The position numbers and the translations under genes were made by a program. The notes under the pieces are model-generated. The model searched no databases and had not been told where the DNA came from. It worked only from the letters and a program-made list of their open reading frames with translations. A stretch of 64,000 nucleotides of DNA from Bacillota bacterium (GTDB lineage: Bacteria > Bacillota > Clostridia > Lachnospirales > Lachnospiraceae), in the NCBI GenBank assembly GCA_023411555.1, contig JAEYOQ010000041.1:1-64000 (forward strand), given 5' to 3'. Shown piece by piece: positions 34,174-43,220 of the stretch; the stretch's first letter is position 1; every line of letters begins with the position of its first letter.

Positions 34174-35367
34174 ATGGCTAAATTAGTAATCAATCAAAGT
34201 TTGGTAGGAAATATTGAAGAGGTGCTTAAGCTCTGTCCATTTAATGCCATGGAGAATAAGAATGGAGAACTCTCCATTAATGCTGCCTGCAGGATGTGTA
34301 AAATCTGCGTGAAAAAGGGACCTCAGGGAGCGGTCCAGTATGTTGAGGAGGCAATCGTTGGTGTTGATAAAAGTCTATGGAAAGGTATCGCTGTGTATGT
34401 AGACCATATTGACGGAAATATTCATCCGGTTACCTATGAGCTGATAGGGAAGGCACGAGAACTAGCCTCTAAAATCAGTCACCCGGTGTATGCGGTTATG
34501 ATGGGAAGTGACATCACGGAAGCGAGTCGTGAGCTCCTTCATTATAATGTGGATAAAGTATTTGTGTATGATAAGCCTGACTTAGACCGTTTTAAGATAG
34601 AGCCATATACTGCTGTTTTGGAGGATTTTGTTAGTCAACTTCATCCTACGGCTATTCTTATGGGAGCAACTCCCGTCGGTCGTCAGCTGGCACCGAGACT
34701 GGCAGCTAGACTGAGGACCGGACTCACCGCAGACTGTACCATACTTGATATTAATGAGGATACCGATTTAGTTCAGATAAGGCCTGCCTTCGGTGGAAAT
34801 ATCATGGCGCAGATATTGACACCGAACCATAGACCGCAGATGGCTACGGTCAGATACAAGGTTATGGATGCTCCTAAGAGAAGCACCCAGGCGACAGGTG
34901 AGATTATTTGCTGTGAGATAGGGGAGAAACAGCTAAACAGCAGGATAGAAGTTCTTGATATCATACCCAAGGAGAAGGAGCAGTACATAGAGGCTTCTGA
35001 GGTGTTGGTTGTGGCAGGTAGAGGAATTAAGAAGGAGGAAGACCTTCAGATGGTTCAGGAGCTAGCGGATCTGTTAGGTGGTCAGTTGGCCTGTACGAGA
35101 CCCTTGATGGAAGCCGGATGGGTGGAAGCCAAGCGCCAGGTAGGCTTAAGCGGAAGAACAGTAAGACCAAAGCTGATTATCACCGTAGGTGTATCAGGCT
35201 CCGTACAATTTACCGCAGGCATGAATAATTCCGATCATATCATTGCAATTAACAAGGATGAAAATGCTCCGATCTTTAAGACAGCTCATTATGGTCTAGT
35301 TGGAGATCTATATGAGATTATTCCGAATCTAATAAATCAGATCAAAGCCAATAAAGTGTGTCAATAA
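34174..35367 (+). CDS. lctC: Electron transfer flavoprotein alpha subunit with N-terminal Fe-S domain (LctC)
   Basis: The 397-residue protein is longer than simple EtfA because residues 1-60 form a ferredoxin-like part with Cys21, Cys39, Cys42 and Cys45 (CRMCKIC). The EtfA core includes GATPVGRQLAPRLAARLRTGLTADC and the FAD motif GLSGRTVRPKLIITVGVSGSVQFTAGM. An Fe-S domain fused to EtfA is the mark of LctC-type lactate dehydrogenase complexes; the cluster links to ferredoxin. It begins 10 nt after lctB. The neighbouring rnf genes make the ferredoxin connection physiologically sensible. Confidence 0.9.
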   Translation: MAKLVINQSLVGNIEEVLKLCPFNAMENKNGELSINAACRMCKICVKKGPQGAVQYVEEAIVGVDKSLWKGIAVYVDHIDGNIHPVTYELIGKARELASKISHPVYAVMMGSDITEASRELLHYNVDKVFVYDKPDLDRFKIEPYTAVLEDFVSQLHPTAILMGATPVGRQLAPRLAARLRTGLTADCTILDINEDTDLVQIRPAFGGNIMAQILTPNHRPQMATVRYKVMDAPKRSTQATGEIICCEIGEKQLNSRIEVLDIIPKEKEQYIEASEVLVVAGRGIKKEEDLQMVQELADLLGGQLACTRPLMEAGWVEAKRQVGLSGRTVRPKLIITVGVSGSVQFTAGMNNSDHIIAINKDENAPIFKTAHYGLVGDLYEIIPNLINQIKANKVCQ

Positions 35368-35396
35368 TGAGAAGTACTAGAATGGAGGTTAATATA

Positions 35397-36800
35397 ATGA
35401 ATTATAAACGAATTGATCAACAGGATCTGTTATATATCAATCAATTGATTAATGATTCGGAACGTGTACTTTATGGGGAGAATATTAATGAGGAATACAG
35501 CCATGACGAATTAAGTGGTACAACAAGCTATCCGGATATTGTGGTTAAGGTGCTCTCTACCACGGAGGTATCCGAGCTTATGAAGTATGCGTTCGCTCAT
35601 AATATTCCGGTCACTCCCCGTGGTTCGGGAACCGGACTGGTAGGTGCTTCTGTCGCAATGGAGCATGGCATTATGTTAGATACTACTCTGATGAATCACG
35701 TCCTTGAATTGGATGAGGATAATCTCACGATTACCGTTGAACCGGGCCTTCTACTCATGGAGCTAGCCGCTTATGTCGAGGAGAGAGAGTTCTTTTATCC
35801 TCCGGATCCGGGCGAGAAATCAGCAACTATTGGCGGTAACATCAGTACCAATGCAGGTGGTATGAGAGCCGTGAAATATGGGGTAACCAGAGATTATGTA
35901 CGAGGACTTGAGGTGGTTCTACCGGATGGAAGCATCGTAGAGTTTGGTGGTAAGGTAGTAAAGAACAGTACCGGCTATGCCATGAAGGATTTAATGGTAG
36001 GCTCCGAAGGGACCCTTGGTATTATTACTAAGGCTACTTTGAAGCTCCTTCCCTTGCCACAGAAGGCCATCAGCTTATTGATCCCTTTCCCCAGTCTGGA
36101 GCAGGCAATCCGTACCGTTCCGTTGATTATCAAATCCAAGTCTGCACCGACTGCCATTGAGTTCATGCAGAGAGAGGTAATCATAGATGCCGAGAAATAT
36201 CTGGGCAAGAAATTCCCGGATAATAGTGCTGATGCATACCTCCTACTGAAGTTTGATGGTAATTCCACAGAGGAGATAGAGAAGGCATATGACAGCGTGG
36301 CGAAGATTTGTCTGGCCCAAGGTGCAATCGACATCCTTATCTCTGATACGACTGAGAGAGAAGAGTCTATCTGGAAGGCAAGAGGTGCCTTTCTGGAAGC
36401 CATTAAGGGCTCTACCACGTATATGGATGAGGTGGATGTCGTTGTTCCGCGAAGCTCTGTCAACGAGATGGTGGAGTACATTCACAGTCTATATAAGGAA
36501 GTGAAGGTTCGTATCAAGAGCTTTGGTCATGCTGGTGACGGTAACCTCCATGCCTATATCCTGAAGGACGACCTGAGTGAGGAAGAGTGGGAGAAACGAA
36601 TGACCGAGGCCATGGATAAGATTTACGGGAAGGCCAAAGAACTTCGTGGTCAGGTATCCGGCGAGCATGGTATCGGCTTTGCCAAGAAGTCCTATCTCTT
36701 CGAGAGTCTTGATCCGGCCACCGTAGAGATTATGCGTGGCATCAAGAAAGCCTTTGATCCGAAGAATATCTTAAATCCCCACAAGGTATGTCAGATATAA
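35397..36800 (+). CDS. lctD: FAD-linked D-lactate dehydrogenase subunit (LctD/GlcD family)
   Basis: The protein has about 467 residues. An N-terminal FAD-binding type 4 domain (VTPRGSGTGLVGASV, then PPDPGEKSATIGGNISTNAGG) is followed by a C-terminal FAD-oxidase domain with SFGHAGDGNLH and GEHGIGFAK. It oxidises lactate, or glycolate-like 2-hydroxy acids, to the 2-oxo acid and passes electrons to LctBC. ATG 35397 follows GGAGG by 8 nt; the earlier ATG at 35358 adds an unrelated stretch. It is the last gene of the operon. No lactate permease is present in the window. Confidence 0.9.
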   Translation: MNYKRIDQQDLLYINQLINDSERVLYGENINEEYSHDELSGTTSYPDIVVKVLSTTEVSELMKYAFAHNIPVTPRGSGTGLVGASVAMEHGIMLDTTLMNHVLELDEDNLTITVEPGLLLMELAAYVEEREFFYPPDPGEKSATIGGNISTNAGGMRAVKYGVTRDYVRGLEVVLPDGSIVEFGGKVVKNSTGYAMKDLMVGSEGTLGIITKATLKLLPLPQKAISLLIPFPSLEQAIRTVPLIIKSKSAPTAIEFMQREVIIDAEKYLGKKFPDNSADAYLLLKFDGNSTEEIEKAYDSVAKICLAQGAIDILISDTTEREESIWKARGAFLEAIKGSTTYMDEVDVVVPRSSVNEMVEYIHSLYKEVKVRIKSFGHAGDGNLHAYILKDDLSEEEWEKRMTEAMDKIYGKAKELRGQVSGEHGIGFAKKSYLFESLDPATVEIMRGIKKAFDPKNILNPHKVCQI

Positions 36801-36969
36801 TAGGATAGAATATCTAAAAGTATTGCACTCGAATGAACTTGTTCTAATGAAGTAGCAGATGATATTCAAAAATTAATTATGTATAGTGTGAATTCAGCTG
36901 GTATTCTCAGTACTACCGCCCATTTCCCCTGCATACAATGTAACAACAACGAAATTAGAGGGGAACGCT

Positions 36970-37239
36970 ATGAAAGGCTATATAGAGGAACGCGCGGTTG
37001 AGATCGCTAATTATATCATTGATAACAATGCGACTGTGAGGCAGACCGCGAAACAGTTCGGCATTTCGAAATCAACCGTACATAAAGACGTAACAGAACG
37101 TCTTACGCAGATCAACCCCTCCCTTGCTGAAAGAGCCAGGGTAGTCTTGGACCTCAATAAGTCGGAACGCCATATCAGAGGCGGTTTGGCAACTAAGGAA
37201 AAATACCTTCATAAGACGAGATACAACTCGGCATACTAG
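36970..37239 (+). CDS. spoIIID: Stage III sporulation transcriptional regulator SpoIIID
   Basis: The 89-residue protein matches SpoIIID in length and sequence: YIEERAVEIANYIIDNNATVRQTAKQFGISKSTVHKDVTERL, then NPSLAERARVVLDLNKSERHIRGG. It is a small DNA-binding protein that switches mother-cell transcription during sporulation, so the organism is probably an endospore former. AGAGGGGAACGCT precedes the ATG. It is monocistronic and followed by a terminator. Confidence 0.93.
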   Translation: MKGYIEERAVEIANYIIDNNATVRQTAKQFGISKSTVHKDVTERLTQINPSLAERARVVLDLNKSERHIRGGLATKEKYLHKTRYNSAY

Positions 37240-37296
37240 TTTGAAGAAAGGATATATGAAGCTAAAAGCCATATTAAAAGAGCGTAATAATTAAGT

Positions 37297-37343
37297 GAAG
37301 GAGATTACCCAACCCTGTAAGAGGGCGGTTGATCTCCTTTATT
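37297..37343 (+). terminator. Intrinsic terminator after spoIIID
   Basis: AAGGAGAT pairs with ATCTCCTT, with an inner CCAACCCT/AGGGCGGTTG helix and a TTTATTCATTT tail. Confidence 0.65.
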
Positions 37344-37716
37344 CATTTCATAAGATGCAAAAGGCTTTCTTCATCTATAGGTGTTAATATATGCTCTGAT
37401 TAGTGTACCGATGGGACTAGTACAGGAATGTTTTAAAGGAGGTCACTTGCTGAGTGTACGTCTATGGCGGACGCTTTAACTCACTTAATATTGTTAATTA
37501 AATAACTATTCTGTCAAAATAGATAGGCCTGTGATATAATAAATTTTGCGTGTCTAAGACTAAAAACATTGTTTTTTGCTTAACAAACTTAGTTTTTTAT
37601 TTAACAAGAACTTTAAAAAATCATGCTTAGCAGGGAGAAAAATTTAGCCGCATGAGATAGCAAATGGTTCTTGGTGGAGGACATTCTAAAATTAATAGGA
37701 AAGAAGGAAATGGCTT
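37344..37716 (+). promoter_or_regulatory. Untranslated region and probable promoter of the rnf operon
   Basis: TGTCAA near 37514 and TATAAT near 37537 form a 17-nt spaced promoter for rnfC, followed by a leader of about 170 nt. No protein gene longer than 11 codons is supported in this stretch. Confidence 0.45.
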
Positions 37717-39036
37717 ATGAGTAGGCTGACATTCCCGGGTGGTATCCATACATATGATGGTAAGGACCTATCTATGGATAGACCCACTACTGTTCTTTTA
37801 CCTAAAGGTGAATTGGTTTTTCCAGTAGTTCAACATTTAGGTGCTCCCGCAAAACCGATTGTCGCAAAGGGTGAAAAGGTTCTCGTGGGTCAGAAAATTG
37901 CAGAAGCGGGTGGCTTCATCTCGGCACATGTGATCAGTTCCGTATCGGGTACGGTAAAGGGAATTGAAAAAAGACTTACTGTATCAGGAAATATGGTAGA
38001 CTCCATTGTAATAGAAAACGACAATGAATACCTGACAGTAGAAGGCTTCGGCGTAGAGCGTGACATTAGTAAGATAACAAAGGATGAGATTCGTAATATT
38101 GTGAAGGAAGCGGGCATCGTTGGTCTGGGCGGAGCAGGCTTCCCTACTCATGTTAAGCTGACTCCGAAGGATGATAATAAGATTGATTATGTCATTGTAA
38201 ACGGCGCAGAATGTGAACCTTATCTTACATCAGATTACCGTATGATGCTAGAGGAACCGGAGAAAATCATCGGTGGTGTAAAGGTGATGCTGAAGCTGTT
38301 TGAGCATGCGAAGGGGATTATTGCCATCGAGGATAATAAACCTGAAGCAATAAAAGTGTTAAGTTCAATGGTAGAAAAGGAACAGAATATCGAGGTCGTT
38401 GCTATTAAGACAAAATACCCGCAGGGTGGCGAACGTCAGTTGGTGTATGCTGTTACAAAGAGAAAAATGAATTCGAAGAAGCTGCCGGCTGATGTGGGTT
38501 GTATTGTTGATAACGTAGATACCGTAATTGCCATCTACAATGCTGTTGTAAAGAGTACACCGCTGATTCGAAGAATTGTAACGGTATCTGGAGATGCCGT
38601 AAAGCAACCACAGAATTTTAGTGTAGCAATCGGCACTGACTACGGGGAGATCCTCGAAGCAGCAGGTGGATTTGTTGAACGTCCCCAGAAGATGATTTCC
38701 GGTGGACCGATGATGGGTATCGCATTGTTTAGTTACAATGTTCCGGTGATAAAGACCTCATCGGCACTTCTTGGCTTTAAGAAGGATACGGCAGCGGTGG
38801 AGGAAAGTCCCTGTATTCGCTGTGGAAAGTGTGCTGAAAAATGCCCCTTACAGTTGATGCCATTTGAGCTGGCTGCCCTGGCTAATCGTTATGACGAGGA
38901 TGGCTTTGTGAAAGCAGACGGCATGGAGTGCTGTGGTTGCGGTTGCTGCTCTTATATATGTCCGGCGAAGAGAGGCTTATCCCAGTCCATCATGCAGACT
39001 AGAAACACTATCATTGGTAAACGTAAGAAAGCATAA
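37717..39036 (+). CDS. rnfC: Rnf complex subunit C (NADH-binding, Fe-S)
   Basis: The 439-residue protein has a Nqo1-like core (GIVGLGGAGFPTHVKL, then GAECEPYLTSDYRMM for flavin and NADH). Two 4Fe-4S motifs follow: CIRCGKCAEKCP and CCGCGCCSYICP. RnfC docks NAD(H) to the membrane Rnf pump, which couples ferredoxin oxidation to Na+ or H+ export. It heads a complete rnfCDGEAB operon in the standard clostridial order. GAAGGAAATGGCTT precedes the ATG. Confidence 0.95.
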   Translation: MSRLTFPGGIHTYDGKDLSMDRPTTVLLPKGELVFPVVQHLGAPAKPIVAKGEKVLVGQKIAEAGGFISAHVISSVSGTVKGIEKRLTVSGNMVDSIVIENDNEYLTVEGFGVERDISKITKDEIRNIVKEAGIVGLGGAGFPTHVKLTPKDDNKIDYVIVNGAECEPYLTSDYRMMLEEPEKIIGGVKVMLKLFEHAKGIIAIEDNKPEAIKVLSSMVEKEQNIEVVAIKTKYPQGGERQLVYAVTKRKMNSKKLPADVGCIVDNVDTVIAIYNAVVKSTPLIRRIVTVSGDAVKQPQNFSVAIGTDYGEILEAAGGFVERPQKMISGGPMMGIALFSYNVPVIKTSSALLGFKKDTAAVEESPCIRCGKCAEKCPLQLMPFELAALANRYDEDGFVKADGMECCGCGCCSYICPAKRGLSQSIMQTRNTIIGKRKKA

Positions 39037-39069
39037 ATCCTACTATAAATTGAGAAAGAGGTGTAAACG

Positions 39070-40065
39070 TTGAGCGATTTATTTCATGTATCGACCGCTC
39101 CGCATTCCAGAAGCCCGATTACTACAAAAAAAATCATGCAGGATGTACTTCTTGCATTAGTTCCTGCCGGAATTTTCGGTATTTATAACTTTGGTATCAA
39201 TGCTCTGACGGTTATTGTTGTAACCATCGCGGCCTGTGTTTTAACAGAATACTTATACTGTAAATTCATGAAGAAACCAAGTACTCTCGGTGACTACAGT
39301 GCAGTGGTTACCGGCCTGCTACTTGCATACAACCTTCCTGCCGGGCTTCCCTTATGGATGGCGATTGTAGGTGGCGTGTTTGCTATCCTGATTGTTAAGA
39401 TGCTGTTTGGTGGTCTGGGGCAAAATTTTATGAACCCTGCAATGGCCGGCCGTGTCTTCTTGTTAATTAGTTTCCCAGTACGTATGACTGCTTTTGCCGT
39501 GGATAAGGTTACCTCTCCCGGTGCAATGGACTATCTTAAGAATGGTTTTGTTGCTCTGGACGGAGTATCAGGTGCTACTCCTTTGTTGGATCTGAAGGCA
39601 GGAGCAAGGGTGGATTTAGTTAAGATGCTGGTAGGCAATATCGGCGGTGCCATCGGTGAGACCTGTGCGGTTGCCATAATAATCGGAGGTTTTTATCTGG
39701 TATTTAAGAAGGTTATCTCACTTCGAATTCCCTTAAGCTACATTATTTCACTAGCTGTTTATGTAACCCTCTTTGGTGGTAAAGGCTTCGATATGAACTT
39801 TATAGTAGGACATATCCTTGGCGGTGGTTTATTACTTGGTGCCTTCTTTATGGCTACCGATTATGTAACAAGTCCCATCACCCCAATTGGACAGATTGTA
39901 TTTGGTATCAGCCTTGGTCTATTGACTGGTCTGTTCCGTCTACAGGGTGGTTCCGCAGAGGGTGTATCCTATGCACTCATATTCTGTAACCTTCTTGTTC
40001 CTTTAATCGAGAAGGTAACCAGACAGAGATCCTTTGGAAAGGAGCGTGCTGTTCGTGAAAAATAA
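39070..40065 (+). CDS. rnfD: Rnf complex subunit D (membrane, FMN)
   Basis: The 331-residue polytopic membrane protein is an NqrB/RnfD homologue. GVSGATPLLDLK contains the SGAT threonine that carries covalent FMN. Further family signs are NPAMAGRVFLLISFP and ATDYVTSPITPIGQI. It forms part of the ion-translocating core. TTG 39070 follows AGAAAGAGGTG. The end overlaps rnfG by 11 nt. Confidence 0.95.
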   Translation: MSDLFHVSTAPHSRSPITTKKIMQDVLLALVPAGIFGIYNFGINALTVIVVTIAACVLTEYLYCKFMKKPSTLGDYSAVVTGLLLAYNLPAGLPLWMAIVGGVFAILIVKMLFGGLGQNFMNPAMAGRVFLLISFPVRMTAFAVDKVTSPGAMDYLKNGFVALDGVSGATPLLDLKAGARVDLVKMLVGNIGGAIGETCAVAIIIGGFYLVFKKVISLRIPLSYIISLAVYVTLFGGKGFDMNFIVGHILGGGLLLGAFFMATDYVTSPITPIGQIVFGISLGLLTGLFRLQGGSAEGVSYALIFCNLLVPLIEKVTRQRSFGKERAVREK

Positions 40066-40702
40066 AAAATCTCTCATAAAATCCGAGTTAATCAGAGATG
40101 CGATAGCGCTCTTTCTCATAACTCTAGTTTCCGGCTTAGGACTTAGTTATGTATATGAGATAACCAAGGAGCCTATAGCGGTACAAGCGGTGCAGAAGAC
40201 CTTAGAAGCAAATCAGGAGGTATTCGCCGAAGCAGCTTCCTTTGAAGAGGATGAGCAGCTAATGCAGCTGTTGGAAGGTACCGATCTGGTAAGTATAAAT
40301 TCTGATTATTCAGGGGTTACCATTAATAGTATCAATAAGGCATATAGCAGCAATCAGGAACTGCTGGGTTACAACATTAATGTCTCTACCTCTGCAGGCT
40401 ACAAGGACGGAATTAAATTCGTGTATGGCTATTCTCTAGATGGTAGCATAAAAGGAATTGCCTTCTTGTCCATCAGCGAGACTGCAGGTCTTGGTATGAA
40501 GGCGAAGGAACCGAAATTTCTTGATCAGTTTCTGAATAAGAAGGTAGCACAGTTTGCTGTAAGTAAGACCGGTGCTACAAGCGAGGATCAGGTGGATGCA
40601 ATCAGCGGTGCTACGATTACTTCCAAAGCGGTGACCTATGCAGTCAATGCAGGAATTCAATTCATAACAGAAAATTCGGCAGAGTTAGGAGGAGCACAAT
40701 AA
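40055..40702 (+). CDS. rnfG: Rnf complex subunit G (covalent FMN)
   Basis: The protein has about 215 residues, with one N-terminal membrane anchor (DAIALFLITLVSGLGLSYVY). The extracellular FMN-binding domain ends in DAISGATITSKAV, where the Thr of SGAT carries FMN. Start GTG 40055 follows GGAAAGGAG by about 9 nt and overlaps the rnfD end. The upstream TTG 40034 has no ribosome site. The stop overlaps the rnfE start by one base. Confidence 0.93.
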   Translation: MKNKKSLIKSELIRDAIALFLITLVSGLGLSYVYEITKEPIAVQAVQKTLEANQEVFAEAASFEEDEQLMQLLEGTDLVSINSDYSGVTINSINKAYSSNQELLGYNINVSTSAGYKDGIKFVYGYSLDGSIKGIAFLSISETAGLGMKAKEPKFLDQFLNKKVAQFAVSKTGATSEDQVDAISGATITSKAVTYAVNAGIQFITENSAELGGAQ

Positions 40703-41409
40703 TGAAGAATAAATATATAGAACGAATATATAACGGCGTTATTAAAGAAAACCCTACCTTTATTATGATGCTCGGTATGTGTCCGACCCTGGCAGTAACA
40801 ACCTCCGGAAATAACGGCTTGTATATGGGACTCACTACTACTGTAGTATTGGCTATGTCCAATTTATTAATATCAGCACTTCGTAAATTAATTCCCGACA
40901 AAGTACGTATTCCTGCATATATCGTAGTGGTTGCATCATTGGTAACCATCGTGCAGCTTCTACTGGAGGCTTATGTACCAGTGGTGAATGAACTTTTAGG
41001 TATTTATATTCCATTGATTGTAGTTAACTGTATTATCCTTGGAAGAGCAGAAGCCTATGCAGCCAAAAATTCCATCGGCTTATCTTTATTTGATGGTATC
41101 GGAATGGGACTTGGATTTACTATGGCACTTTCGATTATCGGTTGCTTCCGTGAGCTTCTTGGAGCCGGAACGATTTTTAGCTTCAAGATTACACCGGACA
41201 GCTTTGAGCCAATTACTATATTTATTCTTGCTCCGGGTGCGCTCTTTACCTTAGCAATCCTGACAGCGATTCAGAATAAATTAAAGCTCCCTTCCGCAAC
41301 CAACACAGAGACAACTAACAGCATCGGTTGTGGCGGCGATTGCTCCCATTGTATGGGAAGTACCTGCACCACCAATCGTGAAGAAATTAAAGACCAAAAC
41401 AAAAAATAA
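40702..41409 (+). CDS. rnfE: Rnf complex subunit E (membrane)
   Basis: The 235-residue protein has six membrane segments, with the paralogous RnfA/RnfE motif MMLGMCPTLAVTTSGNNGLYMG and NCIILGRAEAYAAKN. RnfA and RnfE together hold a membrane-embedded Fe-S cluster (family knowledge). The C-terminus carries an extra cysteine-rich tail, CGGDCSHCMGSTC, after the last helix. TAATG couples its translation to rnfG. Confidence 0.93.
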   Translation: MKNKYIERIYNGVIKENPTFIMMLGMCPTLAVTTSGNNGLYMGLTTTVVLAMSNLLISALRKLIPDKVRIPAYIVVVASLVTIVQLLLEAYVPVVNELLGIYIPLIVVNCIILGRAEAYAAKNSIGLSLFDGIGMGLGFTMALSIIGCFRELLGAGTIFSFKITPDSFEPITIFILAPGALFTLAILTAIQNKLKLPSATNTETTNSIGCGGDCSHCMGSTCTTNREEIKDQNKK

Positions 41410-41424
41410 GGAGGATTGATTAAG

Positions 41425-41997
41425 ATGAAGGAACTCATCATGATTATTGTTGGATCAGCTCTCGTGAATAATGTTGTCTTAAGTCAATTCCTTGGCTTAT
41501 GCCCCTTTCTCGGAGTATCAAAGAAAACAAATACAGCAGCAGGTATGGGAGCGGCTGTAGTATTCGTAATTACCGTATCATCTGCACTATGTAGTTTGAT
41601 TTATAACGGACTATTGGTACGTTTTAATATGGAATATCTCCAGACAATCGTATTTATCCTAGTAATCGCATGTCTGGTTCAATTTGTTGAGTTAGTACTT
41701 AAGAAATACAGTCGTTCCTTATACAGCGCTCTCGGTGTGTATCTTCCCTTGATCACGACCAATTGCGCAGTACTTGGTGTGGCTTTGATCAATGTAACGG
41801 AGAAATATGATCTCGTCTCCAGTATCGTTAACGGCTTCGGAACAGCAGCAGGCTTTACTCTTGCAATTGTTATTATGGCGGGTATCCGTGAAAGAATTGA
41901 ATACAATGATATCACAAAATCCTTCCAGGGCTCTCCGATTGTTTTGATTACCGCAGGTCTGATGGCTATGGCATTCTTCGGATTTGCAGGTTTATAG
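41425..41997 (+). CDS. rnfA: Rnf complex subunit A (membrane)
   Basis: The protein has about 190 residues and six membrane segments with VNNVVLSQFLGLCPFLGVSKK and LPLITTNCAVLGVAL. These two regions hold the conserved cysteines for the buried cluster shared with RnfE. ATG 41425 follows AAGGAGG by about 9 nt; TTG 41416 is too close. It lies 15 nt after rnfE. Confidence 0.93.
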   Translation: MKELIMIIVGSALVNNVVLSQFLGLCPFLGVSKKTNTAAGMGAAVVFVITVSSALCSLIYNGLLVRFNMEYLQTIVFILVIACLVQFVELVLKKYSRSLYSALGVYLPLITTNCAVLGVALINVTEKYDLVSSIVNGFGTAAGFTLAIVIMAGIRERIEYNDITKSFQGSPIVLITAGLMAMAFFGFAGL

Positions 41998-42014
41998 AAT
42001 AGGAGGGGATGGAT

Positions 42015-42881
42015 ATGTCAATTCAGTATTTATTATCAAATAAATTCCTTCCGGATCTAATCAATATTGCGGCGGTATTTAGCTTCAAGGGAGTTATGGT
42101 TGCAACTACCATTGTTGCAGCGGTAGGTTTATTTATAGGATTGTTCCTAGGTTTTGCTGCAAAGACCTTTGCTGTTGAACAGGATGAGAGAGAAATAAAG
42201 GTTCGTGAGCTGCTCCCCGGTGCAAACTGTGGCGGTTGCGGATATCCCGGCTGTGATGGTTTGGCAGCAGCAATAGCTAAGGGTGAGGCACCGGCAAATG
42301 CCTGCCCTGTAGCCAACAAAGAGGCTCATATACAGATTGCTGAAGTAATGGGAACCTCTGTAGAAGATACAGAAAAGCAGGTTGCTTTTGTTAAATGTGC
42401 CGGAACCTGTGATAAGACTGTAGTTAAGTATGAATATTACGGAGTCCAGGATTGTAATAAAGCAGCGGTAGCACCAGGTAAGGGGAATAAGCAATGCAGC
42501 TATGGTTGTATGGGCTTCGGCTCCTGCGTCAGGGTATGTGCCTTCGATGCAATCCATATCGTTAACGGGATAGCTGTAGTAGACAAGGAAAAATGTTCGG
42601 GCTGCAGCTCTTGTACCGCTCAGTGCCCTAATAAGTTAATCGAGATGGTACCTGCAAAGGCTAAAACATTGGTAACCTGCAGTTCTCAGGATAAGGGTAA
42701 GGATGTTAAGGCGGCTTGCTCTACTGGCTGTATCGGTTGTAAGCTTTGTACGAAGGCCTGCGAATTTGATGCAATTCATGTAGATAACAACCTAGCCTAT
42801 ATCGACTACAGCAAATGCACCAATTGTGGTAAATGCGCAGCCGTATGTCCGGTGAAGGTGATTCAGGTACAGGCAGTGTAG
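42015..42881 (+). CDS. rnfB: Rnf complex subunit B (polyferredoxin)
   Basis: The protein has about 288 residues. One N-terminal membrane helix is followed by the Fe-S domain CGGCGYPGCDG. The C-terminal polyferredoxin part has CSYGCMGFGSCVRVC, CSGCSSCTAQCP, CIGCKLCTKAC and CTNCGKCAAVCP. RnfB accepts electrons from reduced ferredoxin. ATG 42015 is 8 nt after AGGAGG; ATG 42009 is only 2 nt away. It is the last rnf gene, and a terminator follows. Confidence 0.94.
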   Translation: MSIQYLLSNKFLPDLINIAAVFSFKGVMVATTIVAAVGLFIGLFLGFAAKTFAVEQDEREIKVRELLPGANCGGCGYPGCDGLAAAIAKGEAPANACPVANKEAHIQIAEVMGTSVEDTEKQVAFVKCAGTCDKTVVKYEYYGVQDCNKAAVAPGKGNKQCSYGCMGFGSCVRVCAFDAIHIVNGIAVVDKEKCSGCSSCTAQCPNKLIEMVPAKAKTLVTCSSQDKGKDVKAACSTGCIGCKLCTKACEFDAIHVDNNLAYIDYSKCTNCGKCAAVCPVKVIQVQAV

Positions 42882-42946
42882 ATCAGTCTTAGCTGTGTAT
42901 GTTATGATAAATTAAAGAAAAAATGACCGGTGTAGACTGATTATAG

Positions 42947-43000
42947 AATGCATACATAGAAGTACTTCAAACCAAAGACTTCCATGTATGCATTTCTCGT
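42947..43000 (+). terminator. Intrinsic terminator of the rnf operon
   Basis: AATGCATACAT pairs with ATGTATGCATT, extended by GAAGT/ACTTC, followed by a T-rich tail. Confidence 0.8.
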
Positions 43001-43220
43001 TTATGTAATAAATAGTAAATAATACTCATTAAAAATCGAAATTTGGACGATAGTGTCTGCTTTCTACTTGAATATTTTACTGAAATACCTTAAAATAGTA
43101 ATAAATGATTACAAGTATTAGAATATTACTAAAAAATATACGGATTATCTACCGGGGAAGCTGTTAGGTATGTCAAGTTAGATTTGAAGCTTGTAATAGA
43201 GGCAGAGAGGAGGAAACGGT
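43001..43220. other. AT-rich intergenic region
   Basis: The only landmark recognised is AGAGAGGAGG before the following TTG start. Several possible AT-rich -10 boxes exist, but none is decisive. Confidence 0.35.

Noticed and set aside
37447..37479. 11-codon frame (TTG) after AAAGGAGGT upstream of rnf
   Set aside because: The ribosome site is good, but the peptide shows no attenuator-type residue run and no linked terminator; chance cannot be excluded.
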